From Penelope pileata (taxonomy: Eukaryota; Chordata; Aves; Galliformes; Cracidae), in contig WBMW01005120.1 of assembly GCA_013396635.1 (NCBI GenBank), forward strand, positions 354,133 through 418,132: DNA of 64,000 bases, in the 5' to 3' direction. The position numbers and the translations under genes were made by a program. Below, piece after piece: positions 13,758 through 28,700 of the stretch. The notes below the pieces were generated by a model that made no database searches, was not told the origin of the DNA, and was given only the letters and a program-made list of their open reading frames with translations. How positions within the stretch are numbered: position 1 is the stretch's first letter; each line of letters starts with the position of its first letter.

Positions 13758-16700
13758 TTGTTCCAGCTTGCAGCTGGAAGCCAAAGCAAAGCACCAAACA
13801 ATCTCTGAAACCAGAAACTGCAACTTTGAATTTCTTATCACTCTCGGCAGGGTTGCTACAAATAACACTACTTGAAAAGCATAAGAGGGCAAATTTGGAA
13901 GCTGATTTTCTTGGAATCATTAAGAATGTCAGAAAATTCAGCAAGTTTATCTGCACTGTAATTCCTTCTTTCTCAAGTACTTGCAAGTATAGAGTGACAG
14001 AAAGGTAATACTAAAATACATGAAACAAAGTAGCCTCTAGGCAGTAAGAGGTATCTATCACTCACCCACATTCTACTAAGTCAATTTGCACGAAAACAGG
14101 GGCTGGTGAATAACAAGTAACATGGCGTATCCACCCAAGAGGACGCAGGCTGCAGTTTCTTCTCTATTATTCAGCAGCTGCCAGGAGCTGGTTCACAAAG
14201 CACGATGGGCTGGATCTCTTCTGACATTGTTAAAATTAAAAAGGAAATTGTTTTGTATTATTAATTATAGAAATGTGCCTCTTGTTCTCAGAGCCCTCAG
14301 CAATGGTGAAACAGCATCTGGTAGCAGTACACCGTAGATGTGTAAACCTCAGCAGACAATAAGATGCTTTGGAAGAGTTTGCCTCAGACTCAACAAAATG
14401 TCAAATTTACTTTTCATCTGACAAAGTAAATGCATTTCATTGGAAACCACTACAGAAACAGCACCGAAGACCTGCCAGCCTTAATGTGACACACACGCAC
14501 ACATAAAAGCCCACTCTCGCGCTGCATTACCTCACTTTTTAACTCTCTGAAATCACTTGAGCAGCACAGTTATAACTGAGTAGATGAACTCCCTGAGACC
14601 ACTGAAGTTGAAGCCAGGACAAAGTAAGGCAGAATCAGGTTCAGTCTCAAATTCACAGGTTTTAGTTGGTAACGTATTTTAAAGGTGACAACGGAAAAAG
14701 AAACAATTTTTAGACTAAGAGAGAAAATGTTTGGTTAATAATTTCACTAGCCTGCAACTAATGGATCAGATTTTGTTTCATATTTAGAAATAAATAATGT
14801 GCATGTGTTTCCTGGGCTAATAGTTCCAGAGAAATGATGACATTATAGCACACATGACTGTTGCATTTTGTGTTATCTCTGTCCCCTCTTTGTCCTTTCT
14901 ACCCTTGTTCTTTTGCAAAACACAACACGTCACCAGGACGTAGGACTGGTGACTCACCTCCGCAGAAAGGTCTCTCACATTGCCCCCAGGAACAAGGACT
15001 CACTCATCTCTCTCCCATTCACAGCACCCAAGAAGCAAGAGGCAGATCCAGGCACCAGCCCATTCAGCAGTCTAACCTCATCTTCCCAGTTCAAACACAT
15101 CGAACCGTACTCTTTCTGATCTTCTAACAGCACAAACTGGATGCAGATTGGGTCTTCTAAATCTCTGTTCTGGTACTTATAAAATTCCATCTCCAACACT
15201 GACTTCAATAAAACCAACAACAACAAAAAATCCTGAAGGTAAAACTGTATTGAAGCGTTTCTGTTTCTGAGTTTTCTTGAGTCTGAGGCAAACTCATCCA
15301 CATACTGTCATTGCTTTTCCGTTTTCAGGAAGTTTCTGGATTTTACATCCAGAAGTTTTTTGACACAGTTATAATATTATAGTATTGCATTCACTACTAC
15401 AGAACTACAAAGCTGCACAAACAGAGTATGGCAGAAGCTTAAGGTGAAACTCTGCTCCCACTCACATCTACCTTCCAAGGAGCTAGCTGCAGAAAATGTA
15501 ATGAAAAGCCTAAAACCCAGAAGCAATGTTTTGAAAGCCTCCCAAAAGGTCAGAAATGTCAGGTGAAAAAGCAAAGCATTCTTAATTAGCAGCATGAGAA
15601 CTCTGTTGACTTGCAGAGTCTGTAGGCTTCCAGGTCAAGTCTGAAGATTCTTGATCAGGTTTGAAATGCTCAGAAGGTCACTGGCATCTGCATGGCCCCT
15701 CCAGGACAAATGCTTCAGGAGACTGTCAATGCAACTTACCTACTAATAATTCCTTACCTTTCTCTTAAGGAGAAAATGTTTCCTTTGCTTACCTATAGAC
15801 TTCTTTTTTGCTTGTCTTGCAAATGATACATCTTCTTTTTCTTATCTCTGGCCCTCTTGGTGGAGGGTGGGGAAGAGCTTTCTGTTTTGATCCCACTTGC
15901 ATATCCTCAAACCTTCTCGAGATTACATATTTTATACAACTTTGTACCATAAGAAGCATCTTTGTGATAAATACCAGGATATTTAGTCCATATCTTACCC
16001 AGAATGAAAATACAGAGAAAAAGAAAGGGTCTTTGCTCTAACAATACCTTGCTGACTATATCATGTATATACTATAAAATTATTGCTGTGACAACCAAGA
16101 AGGTTACCTGACAAGCTAAATTGTATTTACCTTCTGCTATAACTCCTTGCTCTCCCTATCATCTCATTTGAGACTGATATGGTGCTTATAATTGCCCCAA
16201 CCTGTAAAAATTTCCTGTTGATATTGGCAGTGATGTCGATACTGGTAAAGTAAATTAAAGACACTGAAGTTAATTATATTCAAACTAAAGTGAATTTGGG
16301 AAACGTATCTGGATGTGCTCAGCATTTGGCTAACTTTCAAATTAGAATCTACTGTAAATGCACAACTTCATTTCCCTAGTGAACTTTTACAGGCTTTTGT
16401 TACAACAATTAGCCATTTTGTGTAGGAAAAGTTCCCTGGGTAGGGACCAAACATAAAGAAGCGAGCAGGCAATTAAGTATCTCCATTTAAAGAATGCATC
16501 TTCCCACCAGCACCTAAGTCAGCTCACGTGTCCATTCATTCACCTTCAGCTTTGACATGTGAGAAGGAAGAATAACACTCATTTATATACTGCACTGACG
16601 ATGCTTTTTCTCATTATAGTTTCCACAGCTGCAAGACAGATGATTTAACACAGAAACACTGCCTTCACCTGCACTCTTTGGCATCTTACAAAATTTTACC

Positions 16701-17106
16701 AAAGTATTCACAGAAACTATCAGCATTCTGAAAACCCAGAGGTACTCAGCCACATCTGAGGCTCATAAGCATCTCCTATTATAAGACTGCTAAATAAACA
16801 CAGAGTGTAAAAAGAGTTGTCTCATCTTGTATCTCTTAGTAAAAGTAACTACTACTGTTAATTTAGAATAATAAATGAATCATATAAAGTTAATATAAAA
16901 AAAGTCTCATGCATAATCACCAAAGAAACATGTCTGTACCCACATTAAAAACAGCAGACGTAACAACTGAAGTGGACGTTTGTTAAGATCACCATCAGTT
17001 AGCCATAGTTAAAACAATGTATCTCTGTTTGAACAACAAAAAATTCGTAATGCTTTACAGCAGAAGTTATCAGATCTACTTGCGACACCAATCACGGTCC
17101 AGAAAC

Positions 17107-17137
<31 letters not shown>

Positions 17138-20100
17138 TTTTACAAAATTCCATAACATCTTCATGCTGCAATGTACTACAGAAGTCACTTTGCAGTATAT
17201 CACATCATCACAGAATGACATCTTAATGCATATATTCTATATATTTTGACATAATATCTCTAGGTTACAATCTGCCAATTTTAAAAATGTTTTTCCAGAA
17301 AGAAGCTGTTGACTTGCCCAGCTAGAACTTTCATGGATTACTTCCAGCTGCTATCCAAGTTAAGATTCAGATTAAAAGACGGTTTGGGAATGAGAGAATT
17401 CCAGCTGTAAGAGTGTAGTAAAAAACCACACCAACCAAAATTCCACCACAGCGTAGGTACAATGTAATATAGCAATAAAATCTGGGTAGAGAAGGTGGGA
17501 AGGGGCCCATAGCCAGAAGACAGCCCACAGGACCAACAGGCTGGGCCTGCAGCCCAGGTTGGTCCCCTGGCCTTTCTGCACCAAGTTGATGTGGTCCCTT
17601 AAAATAACCAGGCCAGTTGAACTAGCATTTTTATGAAAATCTCTTTCCATCAGAAAACCGTAGCTAAGCTCTTCTTATTTTAGTTCCTCTCTTGTCAAAT
17701 TAACAAGAGGGGGGTGGATTTTATTATATCCCAAGGACCCCATCCAACGTCTTTCTCCCTCATAGTTCCCCAACCTTGTAATCTCTAAATCTGCCAGACA
17801 AAGCCATTTATCCTCACAGCCAATTGTGCTGCTGAACCTTTAACTACAGCTGAAGAAACACAGTTGAAAGCCAAACCAGCTTTTAATGGCATAATGTCAA
17901 AAGCAGCTGAAAATACACAGTGGTTCATCAAAAAGGACAATTCTTCAGGAAATGATTAGTGGTTATTTTCAGAATCACAATAACATGCTCAGAGCTGCAT
18001 AGAACAAAAGATGTCTACGGCCTCTGTCACATGAAGTTTATTGCAACAGACACTTGAAAGACAAAATGAGAAGGATCCAATCCTGTTCTTATTTGCCTTT
18101 CTTTTAAATAAACATAATCCCAGTGACTCCAGTGCTTCCAGTCATCTCCTTGATATTACTGGCAAATGGTGCAAGAATCAAATCCACTTTGCTTCATTCT
18201 TCTTCTGTGCTTTCATTTATACTCATCTTCTGTAATTCAGATTCATTTTCTGAGACTACTAAGAAGTTATGAAACCTAAAGAACAAATATTCATGTACTC
18301 TAAGGGCCACCCATGACACAGGATAGGTAGGGTTGTTTTTACCACGATGCAGCCTTTGCTGTTACCGTCAATTAGCAAGTAACACTTACTTAGCCACATG
18401 ATTCCCCAGGTCCTCACCACATTTCAGCTTCATCAGTGAGCATTTTCCTAAATGTTTCATCCTCAATTTCTCTGTTTTTCTTAATTTGCAGTTTCAACAA
18501 ACCTCTTGCCTTGCATTTTAGAGTAACTTGCCTTGAGATGCCAACCAGTTGTTCAATGTTACCACAGAAACTGCTGGATTTCAGAGTTAGCAGGTGAAAA
18601 AATCCCTGAGCTATTCTTGAAGTCAGTAAAGTGGTCTGTGGGGTTTTTGAGGGAGGAAGGGAGTTGCACAGTTGTGTGGATTTGAATTACTTTTCCTAAA
18701 AATCCTACCAATCATATTTGATGCCTGAGGGATTATGTACACAGCCTGAGCTTCACTGGCAGAACTCACAAAGACAGGATCTTTCCAAGAAAACTGAAGA
18801 TCGCTCGGAAAATATATTTGTAGCATCACTTGAGAATACAGAACAAGCTGACTCAGAATGAGGCAGTGTGCTATGACCTAACTGGTTCACATCTTTAGAC
18901 AACCAACACAGCTATTACACTGCAAAAGAAAACCATCTCAAAAAAGTAATTTCATGGCAGAACTTCTGACAGCCCAGAGATAGTTTTGTGCTTTTGGTAA
19001 ATTAGTCTGCCAATTTTCATGCAGCAGTAACCCATGTCTAAGCTATGAGAATGTCACCGTCTCCATAATCATCCAAATCTCTTTTTACACTGCATCCTCT
19101 CCCATTATCGTGTAAGCTCACCACATTTTTTAATCCCTTATTTTTCCCACTAACTGCCTGGTGGATGGGAGATGCCTTCTCTTTCAGAGCACCGGCTGGG
19201 TTTGTCCTCTCCCTCTCCTGCTCGCAGGCTGCAGCATCACTTACTGTGCTTCCCAGCTCCAAGCTCCTTCCTCAACCTACCCACACCAAAGGGAGCCCCA
19301 CAGCAATCCCTGCTGGGATTCCCTGGGAGCTTTCTGTCTGTGCAACTTGAGGAGCCAGTTAAAGCTCTCTCTTCTCTGCCCTGCATCACATATTCCTTTA
19401 TTCTAGTTTTCTTCCTGGTCTAAGACACATCTCTTAATTTACAGAAGAACTGAAGGAAAGTCCCTAAATGTTTTCAGATCATCATCCCAGCACTCACAAT
19501 TACTACGTACACGTTGGTAACTCAATCTCTCAGCAGCTGCTTAGCAAGTAAAATCATTAGAACATTATCCCTATTACAGTCAGGCAAATTTCAGTCAGGA
19601 TGTTTATTACGAAATTTTTTTTGTCCTTCAAAAGAACTTTGTAGGAATTCTATGGACCTATTTTCCAAACAAATTACTTCTTTCACAGAGGTAAGACACA
19701 CTCACACATTAAGACACTAAGATCAGGTTCATTCTCTCATCATTTTCTCTCAGAAAAGTATGCATCATAGCTGTTTATGTCCTAAATCTAAAATTGAAAT
19801 TTCTTCTTTGTCTATGAGATTCTGTTGTCATCTTTATACTAGCTTGTTTCTTACTCTGAAAGTGTCCCACTGATATTCCTGGTAGTTGTGCTGAAATAAG
19901 AAACTACCAAAATGAGCAAGCCAATCAAAACAGAGCCCTAAAATAAGGTGCACATAAAAGCTGTTATCCTGTTATCTGCAGTGACCTCAAGCATTGCTCA
20001 GCTTTTTGAAGGATCACTTATACAAATATTTAAGCCCTAAAAGCCAACACATTTACAAATCATTTAGACATAATCATCTTGTCACTTACATATGGCTCAA

Positions 20101-23100
20101 CAAACATGTCATTGGGGAAACCCTACAATGTAATTAACGTTGGGTTGAATGACAACTGAAGAGAAACATTACATGCGTTTTCATTCAAACCTGAAAGGAA
20201 TTATCTAGTATGTCAACACTCACTTCACCAGGAAGATTGATTTTCCCCATTATTATTCTTAATTGTACACATGTAGCTTTCAATTTAATTTCACCGAGGA
20301 TTTTAATAGTGGTTTGGCAGTTAAGGTTTTCTATTTAGCAATGCAGGCAAAAGTTTTAGTGTCAAGAACATCCAAGATTAAGCCGCATCATCTAATTGCA
20401 CAGTTAAAAGACTCAGTGGTCAGAGAGAAGAGAGCAGAAAAACTTACAGTAATTTTCATGAATCTTCTATTTTGTAGGTCAAATTTAAAACAGAAGCAGT
20501 AACTGCCAGCTCAGTTCCGTTAATCATGTTTTCCTAAACACCCTGTCCAGTCTTTTGAAGGAACCATGGCCTCAAAAGGCCTTATTTTGCTGTCAGCTCT
20601 GAAAAAATTCATACAGTGAAAAAAACTGCTGTCATGTTCGCCTGTTATAGCATATTTCCTCTGTGTTGACTGAAAAAATATAACCAAAGATACCTGTCAG
20701 TGTATCATTTAAAACACACACACACGGAAGCTCCTAGATGCAGCAAAGTCTCACCAGCACATCTGAACTCTGCACAAAGTGCTATTAGCGTCTGATAAAA
20801 TATTAATATCAGGAGTGCAGTTGTGCAGCATCTAACTGGGGAAAGGCCATTAGCAAATCACAATTTTTCTGCCAAAAAATACCTAGCACAGCACAATGTT
20901 GCTTTCTGCCCTATTTAGTATGGATCACAAGCAGGAAGTAAGGGGCCTGAAAGCCTCAGTGCCTCCCAGTGGCAAGGGCCCAGTGTCCTCCCCACTTCTG
21001 AACAGACAAAAACCTGGTTACGCAGCCTAGGAGACATAAGCACTACTCATTTCAAGAGAAGTGAGATGAAAAAGTTCAGTTTTAAACAGCAGGTCCAAAT
21101 GAGGACCTTTCCCCACAGCTGTGTGGAGCCTCGCACACTCCCTCAGCAGGCCATGGCCTCTGCCGTGCACCTCAGACCCACACCCCATGCTGGTGTCAAA
21201 ACCTTCCACCCCATTCTGAAAGGAATTTTGCTACTGCTGCTGACTGGCTTCTCACTAGGATTCAGTCTGTACTTTAGCACCCACACACCATAGAAGGTTT
21301 ATTTGATCATTCTTGCAAACAAGTCCCTTCACATGCCCCTAAAGTTGCTCCAATTCCCCTAGCACTTGCATGGCCTTTTCTACCTGTGGCGTGTTGGATA
21401 CATTGCAAACACTTGAACTCCACCATCTGAAGAGCACAAGTCTACGGACTCAGTTGTAAAGTGGGGTTCATTTGGATTTTGCTAGTTTAAGGAGACGGTA
21501 CAAGGTTGAAAGCTTGCTCTAGCACTTCCATGGATAGGGCTGAGCAAATACTTTGCAACAATTATTTGCAAAATAAGAGCTGTTCAGGTCATATTTAAAC
21601 TACTTAAACATCTCTGAATCCATTCTAGTGAAAAACCCTGGTGAGGAGAGGGAGAGCTTAAATTCCATACATTAAAAAATGGGTTCAACAATGACTGTAG
21701 AAATGGCAGTCACTTGACACTAAAACCCAGGAGTCCCTACACCTCCTGCGATGCAGTGGGCATCACAGGTTCCTCTCCTTCCCTTGCATGGAAGGACGTG
21801 AACCTGTGATGAACTTTCCCACAAAAGGGACAAACGTGCTCGCACCCCACATCCCCAGAGGATGCTCCAGCACTCAGCACTGTGCCAGGACAGCGTTCTC
21901 TCAGTCTCTGCCAGAACAGTGTAACAGCATGCCAGCAGAGATGCTGATCTCTGAGCATTTTAGCTCAGCTCTCTGAATATGCCTTGGAAAAAGCTGCACC
22001 CTTTAACTACCAGGCTCCTGATCCATCCACACTCCTATGACTCACTGTGGTATTTCACTTAAGTGATTCATTATGTGACACTAGTGGAGTCACTGTCATG
22101 GACAGTCAGGTGTAAAATTTATTTCTCATTTTCTCACACCCAAACACTCAGCTTACATTTTTTTTCACAAATCTCTCCTTCTCAAGGTGCCCTCTAGGTT
22201 TTCACATTTCATTAGAGCACTCAAATGTTTTATAGCACTCATGGGAGCACTGGATGGCAGACACATGATCCCTGCCCGAGGAACTTACAGCCTGGAGACG
22301 CAAGGGCGAGGTGCTGCCCCACGCACACAGATGAGTGAAGCGAGGCTCTCATATGTGCTCTACCAGGGCTTCCCAGCTGGAGCTGGCTCCTTTTGCTGTC
22401 TGTCTTCCAGAGTCCTCACCTTTACGAGACACTGTTACAGCCCTGAGCTGTCTGTGGGAGCCTTTCTGCTCTTTTTTTCCCCTTTATCTTTCCTTCTGTG
22501 TCTTTTTTTTTTTTTTGCTTCTTGCTTCCCTCCTCCATTCCTTTGTTAGATCAGCATAATACGCCTAAAATGAGACCAATTATCTCTTTTGACTAACAAA
22601 TGAAGGACAAGCCCAATTACACTATTCTTCCTACTAACACAGGACATACAAACTACTTAGGAACTAAGAAGTCATCAACTAGGTTTCATTACGTGTGAAA
22701 TTGCTCCATGTGGTCTAACTTCTTCGGCTTCTACATTGGATTTTTACTAACTGAACAAGCAGTGCTTGGAATTTTTGCTTCAGCTGCTGCTTCTGTATTA
22801 AGTCATGCTTAATGCTGAGAGAGAAGGAAGAAAGCAGATTTCCTCTTCCTAAGCTTTGCCAGCGTAGGATTAGCCTATTAGGAACTGAATGCCAAGGAAC
22901 CTCTCGCTGCACAGCCCAGATTCAGGCACTCTTCAGCAGCAGACATCCTGTGAGAGTACAGGCTTTATTTGCAGACACATTTGATCCTAGCTTACACTTG
23001 TAATTATTTGTCACTCAAATAATACTCGCTCATCTCCATAGAAATGAAAGGATTTACATCTTTTAAATAACTGTTTTAGAATAATAGGCAAGATTTTGAT

Positions 23101-24476
23101 GAGTTTTCAAACTTATCTTACAAAGACAATTAAAAATGTTCAGGCTGCATTGTCTAAACCGTTAGAGCAGAGAAGCACACAAACCAATATTATTCCCCCT
23201 TTTTTCACTAATGCATTTTTGTGTTCTGCATACTTCTATATTTAGCTATGCACTTTTTAAACTGATAAACAAAGAGGTGCAAGCACTATTCTAATGTTAC
23301 ATCAAGGATTACTGTGTCATTTCTCAGGAGTCACAGGGAAGATTATAATACATACTTTCCTTTGTAATTTTGCACTCTTCTCCTATGTTTTTTCAACTTT
23401 CTACTGCAGTATTTGAGAACGAAACTGATCAAAAAAGCCCAACAATTAATTCCAGCAGCAGTGACTGCAACAAAACTGAGTACAATAGATCTAAAATAGG
23501 CAAGTGCTTCAATGCTCTTCAGTGCTTCAAGGCCTTCTACAGTCAATAGTCATAAATCCTACTTCATTCTTTGAAATCAGAACCAGGCTGCTGATGCAGA
23601 CAGCTCCAGTTTCACCTGGGAGGTAATAAGGTGAAGTCATTGCACAGGAGAGAAGAAAAACCCAGCAAGCTGACTCTGCACCATTTAATTCAATGGCTCC
23701 CTAGAGAGAAGCATCAACAGCAGGGGTGCAGCTGACAAGTGAAACACTGCTTTGTGTAACACTTCACTATCCATTTGTGCCCTATCAGAATGGCAAAAAG
23801 CTAAAAGGCCACAGAGGAATAGAACCACATCAAAGCAACCTGCACAGGTACTCTTTGTGGTTAGTAGTCAAGAATTCAGCAAGTCTGTGAGTTAGCACAA
23901 GGCTTTGTTCCTTGAATTTTGTTAGAAATCAGCCTTCTCAAAAATGTCGGCCCAGACTGCATGGTGCTTTACAGTATTGACAAAACTAAGTCCTTGCTTT
24001 TAGATCTTAGACTATATAAAGGGTGGCTGACAACAGCATTTCACATTTTTAAAACTCTCTTTGCTACTCTGGAGTACCTTTGTTACCATCTAAATAATAA
24101 TTAAAAAAATCTGTAGACAGTACAATGAAAGCTGTCTGGTTTCTTTGCAGATATATCTCATGTTTCATAAAATCATTTTGTGTGGTTGGGACACTTAAAA
24201 CATCTAAACTCGTGATTTCTCCAGTCTGAAACAGATGAAGTCACTCCACATCTTTCACCCCATGGAGAGCTTTTTCTTGCCTCTGCTCCCTTCTTTTCAC
24301 AAAATGTGCAGAAACGTATTTGTGACCTCCATCCCACTGTCATATTGGCCAATTAGCTCAAACATTTCTGCATGAGAGACAACCTTACAGTCACACAATA
24401 CAGCCATGAATGCTTCTTCCCCATAGGAAACCAGACTAAAATTACAATAGAAATATATCCAACAGTAACCCTCACT
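13758..24476. other. AT-rich intronic sequence with simple repeats
   Basis: About 10.7 kb without a recognisable gene. It contains the (TA)n tract at 17107-17137, a short AC-rich run near 14490-14505, an ACACACACAC run near 20712 and a T15 run at 22503-22517. A possible old interspersed repeat lies near 22236-22330 (ATGATCCCTGCCCGAGGAAC, then ACTTACAGCCTGGAGA). I cannot name its family. Open frames of 60-120 codons show no splice or protein support. Confidence 0.55.
17107..17137. repeat. (TA)n microsatellite
   Basis: An alternating TA tract of 31 bases with a single C interruption at 17123. It is self-complementary, so it can form a hairpin and is likely length-polymorphic. Confidence 0.95.
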
Positions 24477-25727
24477 AATAGAAACAGAATCATTAAGGTT
24501 GGAAAGGACCTCTCAGATCATCTAGTCCACCCATCACCACCACAACCACTAAACCATGTCCCTCAGTGCCACATTTGTATGTTTCTTGAAAACCTCCAGG
24601 GACAGTGATCCCACCACTACCCTAGGCAGCCTGTTCCAATGCACTGCCTCTCCTTCTGAAAAGAAATATTTTCTAATATCAAACCTGAACCTCCCCTGGC
24701 GCAGCATAAGCCCATTACCTCTCATTCTATCACTGTTACCTGGGAGAAGAGGTCAACTCCCCACCTCACCACAACCTTATTTCAGGGAGCTGTAGAGAAT
24801 AACAAGGTTTCTCCTGAGCCTCCCCCTAGACTAAACAATCCCAGCTCTCTCTCAGCTGCTCGCCGTAAGATTTGTGCTACAGACCCCTCACCAGCTTTGC
24901 TGTCCTTCTTTGGACACACTCCAGCATCTCAATGTCTTTCTTGTAGTGAGGGGCCCAAAACCGAACACGGTACTCAAGGTGTAGCCTCACCAGTGCTGAG
25001 TACAGGGGGACAATCACCTCCCTGGTCCTGCTGGCCACACTATTTCTGATACAAGCCAGGATGCCATCAGTCTTCTTGGCCACCTGGGCACGCTGCTGGA
25101 TCATGTTCAGCCGTCTGTTCACTAACACTCCCGGATTCTTTTCCTCTACACAGCTTTCCAGCCACTGTGCCCCAAGGGCTGCATGGAGTTGTTGGGACTG
25201 AAGTTCAGGACCTGGCACTTGGTCTTGTTGAAGCTCATACAATTGGCCTCAGCCCATCAATTCAGCCTGTCCAGATCTCTCTGCAGGGCCTTCCTGCCCT
25301 CAACACTTCCTCCCAACTGGATGTCATCTGCAAACTTACTGAGGGTGCTCTCAACCCCCTTGTCCAGATCATCAATAAAGACATCAAACAGGGCGGGCCC
25401 CAATACTGACCCCTGTGGAATACTACTCATGACTGGTCACCAGTTGGATTTAAATCCATTCACCACCACTCTCTGGGCCTGGCCCTCCAGCCAGTTTTTT
25501 ACCCAGCAAAGAGTATGCCTGTCCAAGCCATGGGCTGCCAGCTTCTCCAGGACAATAGTGTGGAAGATAGAGTCAAAGACTTTACTAAAGTTTAGGTAGA
25601 CTACATCCACAGACTTTCTCTCATCTGCCAGGTGGGTTACCTGGTCGTAAAAGGAGATCAGACTGGTCAAGCAGGACCTACCAAACTGCAAGACTGTCCC
25701 TAATAAATCTGCATCATTGGTCTTCAA
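24477..25727 (-). mobile_element. CR1 retrotransposon, largest copy in the window, decayed ORF2
   Basis: A 1.25 kb CR1 copy on the minus strand with its 3' end at the left (AGAATCATTAAGGTTGGAAA) and a 5' truncation near 25727. Minus-strand peptides include the RT-like motif VVYLNFSKVFDSI and the stretch KNWLEGQAQRVVVNG at about 25437-25650, then a C-terminal ORF2 part with VPLYSALVRLHLEYRVRFW at about 24880-25240. The frame is broken between these pieces and the first aspartate region reads NFSKVFD instead of the usual DFSKAFD, so the copy is dead. It is more diverged than the copies at 1204 and 39644, and its 3' subfamily differs from theirs. Confidence 0.94.
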
Positions 25728-28700
25728 AACACTTCCAGCAGACAGTCTGTATTGCAACACCGAGGTCTTGCAGTGTGCCCACAAAATTGGCAAGGCCTGA
25801 TTCATTTTATCCTAGGGCAAGACTGAACACCATTGGAGAAGGATCAACTTCAACACTTTTCTGTTACTGTTCAGGTCATACATATCTGCAATCTCAACTT
25901 CAGTTACATGACCTGGATGGAGAGGTGACTGCAGAAATATGTTTTTTTCCAATGTATTTGACATCTCACTGCTTAAAAGTAGAAATCATCAAAAAAAAAT
26001 TGCCTTAGAATGGTTTATCTCTACCACAGCCTCCACCTTCCTATGAGCACTGCCAAAGCTGCATATAGGCTAACTGAGTTACAGCTGTTCAAAAGAATGT
26101 TTTTTGCTTCCAGTACCAATATTTTGGCCAAGTACAACAGATCTGAGCTCTGATATTAGCATGTTAATGGCCACGGTAAACCTCCAACAGCAGAAGGAAG
26201 AAGGTGGGCTCCTCCTGACTGCCAATATCTTTCGAGAAGAAAGAGAACCGCCTGTCTGGGTTGCAGCAAGGAAGTCACTAGCACGGGATCATTTGAACCA
26301 TCATCTGCCACGTTTGTAACCTCGATAGGAAGCTGTGCAGCCTGAATCTGCATCACTCCAGTTTGTGAATCACTGGAAATTTCCTCCCAGCTGGGGGTGG
26401 CTGGACTGCGTTGAGACAGACATCGTTAATCAGACTGTCCCCAGCCTTAATCACACTGCAGTTCCAACACTACAGATACTAATAAGAGGATGGAATACAG
26501 AGAACTGCTTATGAAAAATAGGCACTTCCTAACCTCGTTTAGATTCTAAATGTGTTATATTTAAAAGCAAGCACATAACAAGGAACCTATACTGTTTCCC
26601 CACATACCAGGAACATGTCTTTGCTGTCTTCCCTTCCCTTGTCTCATAAGCATTGGAACAATAGTTTGAGGGGATTTCTAGGAGAAATGGAAGTAAGAGT
26701 CTAAGATACAGGCAAAATTTATTTCTTTATTTCCAGAGTTTTAATGATTATTAGACAACTTCTCTAAAAAGGAGCTTCAGTGTCAGAAGAGAAATAGCTA
26801 GAAAATGCAGGAATTGAAGTGTCGATTCACTAAGGTCATTTTTTCCATTAAAGAAAAAATAATCAAGTTCAAAGCGAAGTAAATAACCACTATTAGTTTT
26901 TGTTACTATTGTTACTGATAAAAATGTCTTTAATCTGTGTGCAGCTACTCCTTCCAGCAAAGATATGGGTACACATTTGCATATGTGCTTAGCCCTCTGT
27001 TTGAATTTAAGATTTGCTTTTTGGTGCATTGGGAAATTCTAATAACACTCTAGTACGATTTTTAATTAGCAGATATGTACTTACACTTTCAGCTAAAATA
27101 AGGAAGAGTTTTTGTCTGGGAATTACATGATTTTTCATTTCATTTCTCAGCGGATGCGGACTGAATGCATGCAGCACTGATATTTCTTTCCAAGTAACCT
27201 TACTTAGAAGACTTTCAATCTTATATTCCTTCTTCAGTTACAGTTGTTCACTTCAAAAACTCACTTATCTAGAAAATAATGAAGTGTTTGTATTAGGATC
27301 TTTGTTTTGCTTTCATATACAAGAAACCATGCTTTCTTTTACTATTTAGCAGAATAAATAGCTGTCATTCCATATGTGCATTATCTTTAGTCATAAGAAT
27401 TGTTTTAAACCACTGACTGCATTTTGCTTTCTTTTCATCATAGTTTTCACTTAATACTCTGGAATGATTAAAAGTTCCGATGAATCTTCACCCATCCAAA
27501 TTACTCACTACATTATTTTTTCTATTTTTGAAGGTTGATTCTGTCCAATATATGATCAGCCAAGCAGTTCACCAACAGAAATAATGGTAAAAACAATGAA
27601 AACTCAGAAATGAGAATACATAAGAGCTAGACATTTATAATACAAATAAGTGTACAGAAACTGAAGGAGATGGCTTGACTTTGCAATATCAAATTGCAGA
27701 GAAATGCTAAGATAAACCAAAAACTAGTCAACACAATATCTTGTGAATGTCTCAAAAACCATACCCAAGAAGTCAAATTCTAATTGTATAAATCCTGACA
27801 CTGAAGAGGGAGAAGCTAATATGGGCATTTTCCAGCTTTCTCAGTTCTAACCAGCATAACATGAAATAAAAGAAAACAGAAAAATGCCGAAGCTGTGCAA
27901 TACAGAATCCAGTTAAAAACAGTCAAAGTTGGTGGAAAAATTTCCCCTGCCTCATATGGCACATCTAAATTGATGTGACTGATTATTCCATTTTACAAAT
28001 CACATTCACCTTTATTCTGGCGCCACTTCCAGCGAAACCAGCTGACCTTCTTTTCATTATCTCTGAACTCAGCACAAGACTTTCAGGGACAACTGCTCTG
28101 ACATTTGAAAGCCAGGAGCCATGAGTCAGGAACTGCTCAAAGCCACCAGACAACAACTTCGTCTCCTCTGACACCTCGTCTCCAGCACACCAACCCTCTG
28201 AAGCTCCATGAACTCCCCTCCCTTCAAAAAATGATTTTCATCTTTATTCCCTTCATTTTAGCTCCTCTTCTAATGCTAATGTATGTGTCAAACACTGAAT
28301 GAAAATTCAAATCAAAGTACGTATAAACTGCATTGAAAAAACATAGGCCTGAACCATCCCCTCCCCCAGCGCCTCATCAACGTAATCCTCCAGATCCTCC
28401 AGTTTTCCCCAGCCATGTCCAAGTTGGGGTCATTTACATGTCTAACATTCAATCCCAATCATTTGTTGTTGTATCTCCCAGCAACTTCCACATGCTGCTC
28501 CTCTCCATTTGATCCATAACACCCCTTTCCCCAGCACTGACGATCCAAGAAATGGAGACAGCCTAAAGAGAAGAGCTGTGGGGCTGAGGCAGCACAGCAG
28601 GTAGTGTGGCAGAAATTGAGACTGCTAGCTTTGCCATGCCATGTCATTTTTAGAGAAAGATTTCAAATCTGCTATTTTAACTTTTGGCAGAGATTAGGGC

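Noticed and set aside
14975..15301. 108-codon minus-strand open frame with some coding-like phrases
   Set aside because: No convincing acceptor/donor pair bounding it and no recognised homology.
17372..17650. Possible LTR fragment (GGAATGAGAGAATTCCAGCT, CAATAAAATCTGGG)
   Set aside because: No terminal TG...CA pair, target duplication or known LTR landmark could be confirmed.
22187..22549. 120-codon plus-strand open frame ending in a Phe/Leu-rich tail
   Set aside because: The hydrophobic tail is a translation of the T-rich tract at 22503-22517, and the rest may be an old repeat.
24556..25599. Several plus-strand open frames of 78-138 codons
   Set aside because: They are antisense readings of the minus-strand CR1 copy.
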